This document shows positions 57,273 through 64,000 of a stretch of 64,000 bases of DNA, piece by piece; the first letter of the stretch is position 1; each line of letters begins with the position of its first letter. The position numbers and the translations under genes are program-made. The DNA comes from Streptomyces lincolnensis (GTDB lineage Bacteria > Actinomycetota > Actinomycetes > Streptomycetales > Streptomycetaceae), in NCBI RefSeq assembly GCF_001685355.1, contig NZ_CP016438.1:930001-994000 (forward strand), given 5' to 3'. The notes under the pieces were generated by a model. It was not told where the DNA came from and did no database searches. It was given only the letters and a program-made list of their open reading frames with translations.

Positions 57273-57282
57273 TGGAGATCCC

Positions 57283-58281
57283 GTGTTGTTCCGCCGCACC
57301 CTGCGCACGTCCGCCGCCGCCCTCGTCCTGCTCCTGCCCTTCGCGGCGGCGTGCGGGAGCCAGGCACAGGCCGGATCCTCGTCCTCCGTCACCCTCCGGG
57401 TCGGGGCCACCGGCTGGAAGCTCGAAGAGGCGGTACTGAAGTACGCCGGTCTCGACGACACCCCTTACCAGGTGAAGTGGAGCCAGTTCCAGGGCGGTGA
57501 CCAGCAGCTCCAGGCGATCCGCGCCGGAGCCCTCGACCTCGCCTCCTCCAGCGAGATCCCGCCGATCTTCGCGGCCGCCGACGGCGAACCCAACTTCGAG
57601 GTAGTCGCCGTGCAGCGCGGGGCGACCCTCAACCAGGAGGTCGTCGTCCCCAAGGGCTCCAAGGTGACCGACATCGGCGGCCTCAAGGGCAAGAAGATCG
57701 GCTACGTCAAGAACACCACCGCCCACTACATCCTGTACGAACTGCTGAAGCGGGCCGGCCTGAAGTGGTCCGACGTCGACGCCACACCGCTCCTTCCCAA
57801 CGACGGCCTCGCCGCCCTCAACGGCGGCGGCATCGACGCCTTCGCCTCCTACGGCACCTCGATCATCACCGCCCACCAGCAGGGCGCGACGACGGTCGGC
57901 TCGGGCAAGGACATCCTGTCCGGCAACTTCCTCTGGTCCGCGCGGGACAGCGTGCTGGAGAGCTCCGGGCAGAAGGCGGCCGCGGCCGACCTGATCGCCC
58001 GGATCACCAAGGCGTACGCCTACGTCCGCGACGGCCACGAGGACGGCTTCGCCCAGGTCACCGCCGACGCCACCCACCAACCCCTCGCCCAGGCGAGGAA
58101 GGACCTTGTCGACGCCCAGGCCCAGCGTCCGACACAGGCCCGGACCGTCGGCGCCGACACGATCGCCTCGCAGCAGAAGGTCGCCGACGCCTTCACCGAA
58201 CTCGGGGCGCTGAAGGATCACTTGGACGTGAAGTCGTTCTGGACCACCGCACTGAACGCCGACCTGAAGAAGGCCCTGTGA
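57283..58281 (+). CDS. second ABC substrate-binding lipoprotein, SsuA-like
   Basis: This 332-residue protein has a lipobox (VLLLPFAAACGSQ) and the same SsuA-like pattern as the first binding protein: LRVGATGWKLEEAVLKYAGLDDTPYQVKWSQFQGGDQQLQAIRAGALDLASSSEIPPIFAAADG. The two are clearly different proteins. No second permease or ATPase is present, so it probably feeds the same SsuBC channel with another ligand. GTG 57283 follows GGAG. Its stop overlaps the next gene as GTGA. Confidence 0.88.
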   Translation: MLFRRTLRTSAAALVLLLPFAAACGSQAQAGSSSSVTLRVGATGWKLEEAVLKYAGLDDTPYQVKWSQFQGGDQQLQAIRAGALDLASSSEIPPIFAAADGEPNFEVVAVQRGATLNQEVVVPKGSKVTDIGGLKGKKIGYVKNTTAHYILYELLKRAGLKWSDVDATPLLPNDGLAALNGGGIDAFASYGTSIITAHQQGATTVGSGKDILSGNFLWSARDSVLESSGQKAAAADLIARITKAYAYVRDGHEDGFAQVTADATHQPLAQARKDLVDAQAQRPTQARTVGADTIASQQKVADAFTELGALKDHLDVKSFWTTALNADLKKAL

Positions 58282-59384
58282 CCGAGCCCATCGCCGAACT
58301 CGCCGCCGAGTACGACCGGTCGGCGGCCTTTCCCACCGAGTCCCTCCGGATCGCGCACGAAGCGGGACTGCTCACCGCGACCATCGGCCGGCGGTACGGC
58401 GGCCGGGAAGCCGGGGTCGAGGAGAGCGCCCGCATCCTGCACGCGCTGGGCCGGGCCGACCCGTCCGTCGCCCTGATCACGGCGATGACGCTGGCCACGC
58501 ATGCCCGGCAGGCGGCAGAGCCGCACTGGCCCGAGGAGCTGTACGCGCGCGTGGTCAAGGAGTCGTTCGAGCGTCCCGTGCTCGTCAACCACGCGCGCGT
58601 GGAACCCGATCTGGGCTCCCCCGCGCGGGGCGGGCTGCCCGCCACCCGGGCGCGGCCCACGGCCGACGGCTGGGAGATCAGCGGCACCAAGCGGTTCGTC
58701 ACCGGGGCCGAGGGACTGGACTGGTTCCTGGTGTGGGCGAGCACCGACGAACCGGAACCGCGCGTGGGCACGTTCCTGGTGCCCGGCGGCTCGCCCGGCA
58801 TCGAGATCACGGGCCGCTGGGACCAGTTGGGGCTGCGCGCCAGCGGCAGCCACGAGGTGACGTTCCAGGCGGTGGAGGTGGCGCACGAGCACGTCATCGG
58901 CATCGGCCCGTACGGACCGGCCGCCGAACAGGACAACCGGGCGGGCGCGGCCCTCCATCTCCCACTCGCCGCCCTCTACTTGGGCGTAGCCCGCGCCGCG
59001 CAGGCGTTCTTCCACACCTTCGCCCACGCGCGTGTGCCCGCCAACCTGGGACACCCGGTGGCCCGTACGGAGCGCTTCCGGCGTACGGCCGGGGAGATCG
59101 AGGTGCTGCTCACGGCCGCCGAGCAGCTGGTGTTCGACGGCTCCGCGAAGCTCGACGCCGGCGACACCTCGTACACGCCCGAACAGGCCCTGGGCGCTCG
59201 CGTGCTGGCCGACCGGCACGGCGTACGGGCGGTGGAGCTCGCCGTACGGCTGTCGGGGAATCCGGGGCTGGACCGGGGCAACCCGCTGGAGCGGCATTTC
59301 CGGGACATCCAGTGCGCGCCCGTGCACGCACCCCAGGAGGACATCTCTCTGCTCGCCGTCGGAACGAAAGCACTGAACCCGTGA
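58278..59384 (+). CDS. acyl-CoA dehydrogenase-like flavoprotein (DszC/SfnB type)
   Basis: This 368-residue protein shows acyl-CoA-dehydrogenase folds: helical N-terminus with RIAHEAGLLTATIGRRYGGREAGVEESARILHALGRADPSVALI, WEISGTKRFVTGAEGLDWFLVWA beta domain, and RWDQLGLRASGSHEVTFQAVEV. The catalytic Glu of true dehydrogenases is not evident, and related proteins in sulfur operons are FMNH2-dependent monooxygenases such as SfnB or DszC. It probably opens an organosulfur substrate. Coupled at both ends by 4-bp overlaps. Confidence 0.86.
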   Translation: MTEPIAELAAEYDRSAAFPTESLRIAHEAGLLTATIGRRYGGREAGVEESARILHALGRADPSVALITAMTLATHARQAAEPHWPEELYARVVKESFERPVLVNHARVEPDLGSPARGGLPATRARPTADGWEISGTKRFVTGAEGLDWFLVWASTDEPEPRVGTFLVPGGSPGIEITGRWDQLGLRASGSHEVTFQAVEVAHEHVIGIGPYGPAAEQDNRAGAALHLPLAALYLGVARAAQAFFHTFAHARVPANLGHPVARTERFRRTAGEIEVLLTAAEQLVFDGSAKLDAGDTSYTPEQALGARVLADRHGVRAVELAVRLSGNPGLDRGNPLERHFRDIQCAPVHAPQEDISLLAVGTKALNP

Positions 59385-60757
59385 CCGCCGCTCCGGAAAC
59401 GACCGCGTCCGCGCGGCTCCTCGGCCTGCTCGCCCGCGATCTGCCACCCGACCGGCTGACCACCGACCCGGCCGTGCTCACCGCACACGCCACCGACCGC
59501 TCCGGCACCCGGCTCACCGGCGAACCGCTGGCCGTGGTGCACGCCCGGCGAACGCAGGACGTGACGGTCACGCTCCGGCACGCGCACGCCCTGCGCGTGC
59601 CGGTCGTGCCGCGCGGCGCGGGCACGGGGCTGTCGGGCGGGGCCACGGCGGGCGACGGCTGCCTGGTCCTGGACCTGTCCGGGATGAACCGCGTCCTCGA
59701 ACTGTCGGCCGACGACCAGCTCGCCGTCGTCGAACCCGGCGTCATCACCGCCGAGTTGGACCGGGCGGCGGGTGCCCACGGCCTGCGGTACGCGCCGGAT
59801 CCGGCGAGCGCGGCCCTGTCCACCATCGGCGGGAACATCGCGACCAACGCGGGCGGCCTGCGGTGCGCCAAGTACGGGGTGACCCGGGACAGCGTGCTGG
59901 GCCTGGAGGCGGTCCTCGCCGACGGGACGGTGGTCAGGACCGGCCGCCGTACCGTCAAGGGAGTCACCGGCTACGACCTGACCGCGCTGCTCACCGGATC
60001 GGAGGGCACTCTCGCGGTGATCACCTCGGCGACGCTGCGGCTGCGGCCCGTCCCGGTGGCGACGGCCACGATCGCCGCGTACTTCGCCTCCTTCGAGGCG
60101 GCTGCCGAGGCCTCGTACGCGATCACCCGGGCCGGGGTCGAGCCCGCGCTGGCCGAGCTCGTCGACGGGCCGGTGCTGCACGCCATCGACCCGGCGCTGC
60201 GGGAGCGGGGAGCGGCGCTGCTGGTGGTGCAGTGCGACGGGGCGGGCGCCGCGGTGGAGGCCAAGGCGGTCGCCGGGCTCCTCGCTCCCCTGGCCACGAC
60301 GGTGCAGACCACGGAGGATCCCGCCGAGGCCGAGGCGCTGCTGGCCGCCCGCCGGCTCGCGCTGCCGTCGCTGGAGCGCCTGGGCCGGCCGCTCATCGAG
60401 GACATCGCCGTGCCGCGCTCCCGGCTGGCGGAGGCGGTCAGGGAGATCCGGGCGATCTCCGCGCGCCACGAGGTGCCCGTGTTCACGCTCGCGCACGCGG
60501 CGGACGGGAACCTGCACCCGATCATCGTCGTGGACCCCTCGCTCGACCGGCTGCCGGAGGCCGCGTGGGAGGCGGCCGGAGAGATCTTCGCGCTGGCTCT
60601 GCGGCTCGGTGGCACCCTCACCGGCGAGCACGGCGTGGGGGTGCTCAAGCGGCAGTGGGTCGCCGAGGAACTCGGGCCGGCCGCCCACTCGTTGCAGCGC
60701 AGGCTCAAGGAGGTCTTCGATCCGCGGGGCATCCTCAATCCCGGCAAGGTCCTGTGA
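59381..60757 (+). CDS. GlcD-like FAD-binding oxidase
   Basis: This 458-residue flavoprotein has the FAD_binding_4 PP-loop (PVVPRGAGTGLSGGATAGDGCLVLDLSGMNRVLEL) and the C-terminal FAD-linked oxidase domain with HAADGNLHPIIVVD and GGTLTGEHGVGVLKRQWV. It resembles glycolate oxidase subunit GlcD and D-lactate dehydrogenases. In this setting it may oxidise the hydroxy-acid or aldehyde left after C-S cleavage. GTG 59381 overlaps the preceding stop. Confidence 0.88.
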   Translation: MTAAPETTASARLLGLLARDLPPDRLTTDPAVLTAHATDRSGTRLTGEPLAVVHARRTQDVTVTLRHAHALRVPVVPRGAGTGLSGGATAGDGCLVLDLSGMNRVLELSADDQLAVVEPGVITAELDRAAGAHGLRYAPDPASAALSTIGGNIATNAGGLRCAKYGVTRDSVLGLEAVLADGTVVRTGRRTVKGVTGYDLTALLTGSEGTLAVITSATLRLRPVPVATATIAAYFASFEAAAEASYAITRAGVEPALAELVDGPVLHAIDPALRERGAALLVVQCDGAGAAVEAKAVAGLLAPLATTVQTTEDPAEAEALLAARRLALPSLERLGRPLIEDIAVPRSRLAEAVREIRAISARHEVPVFTLAHAADGNLHPIIVVDPSLDRLPEAAWEAAGEIFALALRLGGTLTGEHGVGVLKRQWVAEELGPAAHSLQRRLKEVFDPRGILNPGKVL

Positions 60758-60842
60758 AAATCGGCCGGCCGCGGCCGGGCATGTCCGGCGTCCCAGGGGC
60801 CATGCTCAACGGAGAGCGAGCGGGAAGGGAGCTGACACCCCC

Positions 60843-61829
60843 GTGGCCGACGACTCGGACCGGCCCGCCGAGTTCAGCAGCTACACGACGCGGTCGGTGG
60901 ACGAAGCGCACGATGTCATCGCGGCGCACTACTACGACCTGCGGCTGGAGGTGACGGGCCGGCCCGGGGACTTCGTCACGGGGCTGGGGGTCGTCGAGCT
61001 CGGCGCGCTCACCGTGGGCGACATCAGCTTCGGCACCGAGATGCGGATGCGGTTCGGCGAACCGGGCGTCTACCACCTGGCCGTACCGCTGGAAGGCCGT
61101 TTCAGCGTCCAGGAGGGGGTGGCGCGGCCGTCGATCGCCACGACGCGGCACGCCGTCCTCTTCGACCCCGGACAAGACATCCGCATCGACGCGTGGTCGG
61201 CCGACTGCCACGCCCTGACCGTGAAGATCGACAAGGCGGCGCTGCTCGGCCAGCTGGAGATCCTGCTGGGCGGGCCACCGCGTCGGTCGCCGTCCTTCGG
61301 GCCCTACGTGGACATCTCCGAGGGCGTCGGCCGCAGCTGGGCCCAGCTGGCCCTGTGGTGCCTGCGGGAACACGAACTCGCCGACGGGCTGCTGCACCGC
61401 CCGATCGTGCGCGGGCGGATCGAGCAGACCCTGCTGGAGGGGGTGTGGCTGGCCGCCCGCCACTCCTACCGGGAGGAGCTGGAGGCTCCCACGCCGCGGA
61501 TGCGCCCGGCCGCGGTGAAGCGGGTCATGGACGCCGTGCAGGAACTGCCGACCGAGCCGTACGACGCCGCCCGGCTGGCGGCCATCGCCCAGGTCAGTCT
61601 GCGCACCCTGCAACAGGCGTTCCGCACCCATGTGGGCATGACCCCGATGGCGTACGTCAACGAGGTGCGTCTCCAGCGGGTGCGGGCGCAACTGCGCACG
61701 GCGGCTCCGGGGTCGACGACGGTCGCCGCCGTGGCGCACCAGTGGGGGTTCGTGCATCTCGGCCGCTTCGCGCGGCGCTACCGGGAGCGGTTCGGTGAGT
61801 CGCCGTCACGCACGCTGCGTAGCGGATGA
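60843..61829 (+). CDS. AraC family transcriptional regulator
   Basis: This 328-residue protein has an N-terminal cupin-like sensor domain and a C-terminal pair of HTHs: AVKRVMDAVQELPTEPYDAARLAAIAQVSLRTLQQAFRTHVGMTPMAYVNEVRLQRVRAQL, then TVAAVAHQWGFVHLGRFARRYRERFGESPSRTL. The GTG at 60843 lies after GGGAG, 85 bp past the oxidase stop. Being last on the same strand, it may be cotranscribed and may sense the sulfonate carbon skeleton. A terminator follows. Confidence 0.9.
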   Translation: MADDSDRPAEFSSYTTRSVDEAHDVIAAHYYDLRLEVTGRPGDFVTGLGVVELGALTVGDISFGTEMRMRFGEPGVYHLAVPLEGRFSVQEGVARPSIATTRHAVLFDPGQDIRIDAWSADCHALTVKIDKAALLGQLEILLGGPPRRSPSFGPYVDISEGVGRSWAQLALWCLREHELADGLLHRPIVRGRIEQTLLEGVWLAARHSYREELEAPTPRMRPAAVKRVMDAVQELPTEPYDAARLAAIAQVSLRTLQQAFRTHVGMTPMAYVNEVRLQRVRAQLRTAAPGSTTVAAVAHQWGFVHLGRFARRYRERFGESPSRTLRSG

Positions 61830-61981
61830 GAGCCGCCGGCCCCAATCCCCCGCGTTTTGCGGACATGCGACGCGCAATCCGGAGCGACGGGAGGTCGCGG
61901 CGCCCCTATGGTCTGCTCATGGCGATCGCAGCCGGGGACGAGCGGAGTCGGCGCCACTCGTCTCCGCGCGCGGGAACCCGG

Positions 61982-62007
61982 GTGCGGAAACGGGAGAGTT
62001 TCCGCAC
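61982..62007. terminator. bidirectional terminator hairpin
   Basis: GTGCGGAAAC and GTTTCCGCAC form a 10-bp perfect stem with a 6-nt loop, between the convergent AraC and SseB-domain genes. The rest of 61830-62071 shows no gene. Confidence 0.7.
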
Positions 62008-62071
62008 TCTCCAGCGGGCCCGGCCGCTCCCCTCCCGCTTCGGCGGCAGGCCGGGCCCGGTCCGTGCGGCG

Positions 62072-62473
62072 CTACGGCCTGGCCAGCAGGGTGCGCACCC
62101 CCTCGGACGTGAGCGTCAGCGGGTGCGCCGAACTGGCGTCGATGGTGAGCGAGAGGTCGTCGGCCGGCCACTGGGCGGCGAGCGCGCCCAGCGGTACCAG
62201 CCGGTAGCGGGAGACGTACGGAAGCAGGTCGGCCATCTCCGGTTCGGAGGTGAAGACCGGCACCACCGCGGCGCCGTCCGACTGCTCCAGCACGGGCAAC
62301 GCCACCGTGGTGGGGTCGGCGCCCGTCTCCTGCCCGGCGTCGTCGGGCACCGGGACGAGTACCTCGCTGCTGGCGAGGGTGTCCAGTGCCGCGGTGTCCT
62401 CGGTGTTCTGGGCCAGCGCGTCCAGCGCCCGCCGGGCCGGTGTGACGGTGTTGTCGTGCGCGGGTGTGTCCAT
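62072..62473 (-). CDS. SseB-domain protein
   Basis: This 133-residue protein shows the SseB N-terminal domain pattern: ALDTLASSEVLVPVPDD, TVALPVLEQSDGAAVVPVFTSEPEMADLLPYVSRYRLVPLGALAAQWPADDLSLTIDASSAHPLTLTSEGVRTLL. SseB proteins in Actinobacteria have no settled role. The ATG at 62471-62473 has AGGGGA upstream. It is monocistronic, convergent with the AraC gene and downstream of the flavoprotein gene at 62642. Confidence 0.83.
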   Translation of the reverse strand: MDTPAHDNTVTPARRALDALAQNTEDTAALDTLASSEVLVPVPDDAGQETGADPTTVALPVLEQSDGAAVVPVFTSEPEMADLLPYVSRYRLVPLGALAAQWPADDLSLTIDASSAHPLTLTSEGVRTLLARP

Positions 62474-62641
62474 GGCTGATGTCCCCTGGTAGCGGCGGTC
62501 TTGCGGCCCGCCCCGGGGCAAGATCGCCCAGGGCGCGGTCCTGCTCGCGTACCCGAAGGCGGACGGAGCATGCGTGCGAATCCGGAACCGGTGGTTCAGG
62601 TTCGGCGGGCGGTAACGTGCCGGGACAGCACACCCAGGGCC

Positions 62642-63883
62642 CTAGGGAATGAGCGGGACGTCCTCGGAGGGCAGGCCCAGGCGGTCCCGGCCGACCCGCC
62701 GGTACAGGGGCTCCGCCATGCTCGCGCCGACGTGGCTCCAGTACGTCGCCGCGTCGCGGAAGTAGCGCTGCATCCGCTCGCCGTCGCGCGCGTACCGGGA
62801 CCCCGCCGTGCGGAACAGGCTGCCCTGGAGGACGTCCCAGGCCATGCGCCCGGCGTTGAGGAACATCAGCGCGAGCCGGTTGTCCTCCACGACGGTGAAG
62901 GGCGCCTCGCCGCTCACGTTGCGGCGGCAGGTCTCCATCCAGTCCTCGGCGGTCTGCCGCAGCGCCGCCTCGGCGGTGTCGATCAGGCCCAGCGCCTCGC
63001 CGAGGTGGCGTTGGTAGTCGTGCAGGTCGGCGCGGGTGCGGTCGGGTTCCAGGAGCAGGGGGCGGGCGGCGATGACCCGGGCGTACTCGTCGGCGGCGGC
63101 GTACGCGGTGCCGATCATGATGGCGGCCAGCTCGCCGTGGAAGAAGCTCGGCGCGCGCCCCGCGTACAGCGGGTTGCCGTGCAGTCGCGAGCCGACGCTG
63201 CCGCCCTGCACCGGCAGGTCGAGCAGGCTCGCCTCAAGGGTCAGGTGGGCCGGGACGCGGGCGTGGTCCATGTGGATGCTGTTGGAGCCGCTGCCGCGCA
63301 GGCCGAGGACGCCGTGCCAGTCGTCGAGGACCGTCCACACCGACCGCGGGGCGACGAACAGCACCGGCGCGCCCGGCGGATCGCCGGGCTTCTCGGGGGC
63401 GCCGAGGCTCTGGCCGACGTAGTGCGTCGAGTAGGGGGCGCCGGAGGAGTACGGCCAGGTGCCGTCGAGGACCACATGGCCGTCGCCGTCGGGCCGGGCG
63501 ACGCCGACGGGGGCGGCTGTGGACGCGGCCCGGAAGTCGCCGTCGGTGCCGAAGATCTCGTCCTGGGCCTTCTCCTCGAAGACGGAGGCGACCTGGAGGA
63601 CGTGGGCGGCGGTCAGCGACAGGGCCCAGCCGGTGGACGGGCAGCCGCGCGCGACCTCGACGACCACGCGGTAGAAGACGGGCAGGCCGACCTCGTAGCC
63701 GCCGTACCGGCGCGGCTGGAGCATGCGGTAGAAACCGGCCTTCAGGAAGTCGTCGTGGGTGTCCTTCGGGTAGTGCGTGAGCCGTTCGGTCTCGGCCTGG
63801 CGTTCCAGGAGGGCGGGCCTGAGGGCCACGGCCCGTTCGATGAGGTCGTCCGCGGTCAGTCCGGGTTCGGGAGCGGCGATCAC
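62642..63883 (-). CDS. acyl-CoA dehydrogenase-like flavin monooxygenase (HsaA/SfnB-like)
   Basis: This 413-residue protein shows the DszC/HsaA/SfnB pattern of FMN-dependent hydroxylases: RYGGYEVGLPVFYRVVVEVARGCPSTGWALSLTAAH, LDGTWPYSSGAPYSTHYV, DWHGVLGLRGSGSNSIHMDHARVP and FHGELAAIMIGTAYAAADEYARV. It resembles the acyl-CoA-dehydrogenase-like protein at 58278 in fold and may belong to the same sulfur network, though it is on the opposite strand. GTG 63881-63883 follows CAGGAGG and is preferred over ATG 63914-63916. The promoter would lie in the last 100 bases of the window. Confidence 0.87.
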   Translation of the reverse strand: MIAAPEPGLTADDLIERAVALRPALLERQAETERLTHYPKDTHDDFLKAGFYRMLQPRRYGGYEVGLPVFYRVVVEVARGCPSTGWALSLTAAHVLQVASVFEEKAQDEIFGTDGDFRAASTAAPVGVARPDGDGHVVLDGTWPYSSGAPYSTHYVGQSLGAPEKPGDPPGAPVLFVAPRSVWTVLDDWHGVLGLRGSGSNSIHMDHARVPAHLTLEASLLDLPVQGGSVGSRLHGNPLYAGRAPSFFHGELAAIMIGTAYAAADEYARVIAARPLLLEPDRTRADLHDYQRHLGEALGLIDTAEAALRQTAEDWMETCRRNVSGEAPFTVVEDNRLALMFLNAGRMAWDVLQGSLFRTAGSRYARDGERMQRYFRDAATYWSHVGASMAEPLYRRVGRDRLGLPSEDVPLIP

Positions 63884-64000
63884 GCTGCCTCCTGATGTGG
63901 GGGGCCGTCCGTTCATGACGCGATACGAGTGATTGAACACGGCAAGCGGTTCCTGGTACCGACCGGATATCGCCAAGTGCGCGGCCCCGGGCGCGGTGGC

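Noticed and set aside
54360..57461. 1033-codon frame opposite the ssu genes
   Set aside because: It spans several real overlapping genes with clear ATPase and binding-protein motifs; no domain is visible in it.

Overview
The window is one uninterrupted stretch of a high-GC actinobacterial chromosome, most likely Streptomyces or a close relative. This rests on GC-rich third codon positions, many GTG starts, several SpoIIE-type phosphatases and MarR/LysR/TetR-style local regulation, an SsuA/B/C-type importer behind a cysteine-rich leader peptide, MptB-like GT-C mannosyltransferases, and a GCGCCCC...GGGGCGC intergenic repeat of the kind scattered through Streptomyces genomes. I see no rRNA, tRNA, CRISPR array, insertion sequence, prophage or replication origin. 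It reads as accessory-type metabolic chromosome made of small, locally regulated modules.

Layout. 1-5.2 kb: a PadR regulator cut by the left edge, a 2,4-dienoyl-CoA reductase (fadH-like) with a perfect 20-bp palindrome upstream, small hypotheticals and a CPA2 antiporter. 5.3-10.8 kb: a secreted protein, a PAS-PAS-GAF-SpoIIE phosphatase, an anchored DUF5666-like protein and an MFS transporter divergent from a LysR gene. 10.9-16.4 kb: two LysR genes overlapping tail to tail, a TSUP transporter, a PrmC/HemK-like methyltransferase with a structured leader, and a MarR gene. 15.6-21.2 kb: GNAT plus quinone oxidoreductase, a sulfite-oxidase-like/ferredoxin-reductase pair, an Rv1733c-like membrane protein and an 8-oxoguanine-deaminase-like amidohydrolase. 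21.3-24.4 kb: CE7 esterase, serine hydrolase, methyltransferase. 24.4-26.9 kb: a cupin/HAD-dehalogenase/FAD-amine-oxidase island. 27.1-30.2 kb: a large GAF-GAF-SpoIIE-HATPase protein preceded by a 47-codon ORF. 30.3-36.4 kb: methyltransferase, a short second Rho, a DD-carboxypeptidase and two GT-C mannosyltransferases.

36.5-42.3 kb is an amide/aspartate catabolic run (GntR regulator, permease, asparaginase, aspartase, glutaminase). 42.3-44.7 kb holds uppP and a crcB-DUF190-crcB fluoride-export operon under a fluoride riboswitch on the minus strand. 44.7-49.5 kb has an SMP-30 lactonase, a small winged-helix regulator, and a GH42 beta-galactosidase divergent from a LacI repressor. 49.9-51.6 kb has a VOC protein, a MarR and a LysR. 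51.7-61.8 kb is a sulfur-scavenging operon: a cysteine-rich leader peptide, hydrolase, sulfurtransferase, ABC permease/ATPase/binding protein, SsuD-like monooxygenase, second binding protein, acyl-CoA-dehydrogenase-like oxidoreductase, GlcD-like oxidase and an AraC regulator. The window ends with an SseB-domain protein and another DszC/SfnB/HsaA-like flavoprotein.

The most noteworthy signals are RNA-level: the fluoride aptamer, the Cys-codon leader, the mutually exclusive hairpins ahead of the PrmC-like gene, and the C-rich leader of the extra Rho. No search or folding program was run. Functions are read from motifs and family knowledge, and starts were chosen from visible ribosome-binding sites.
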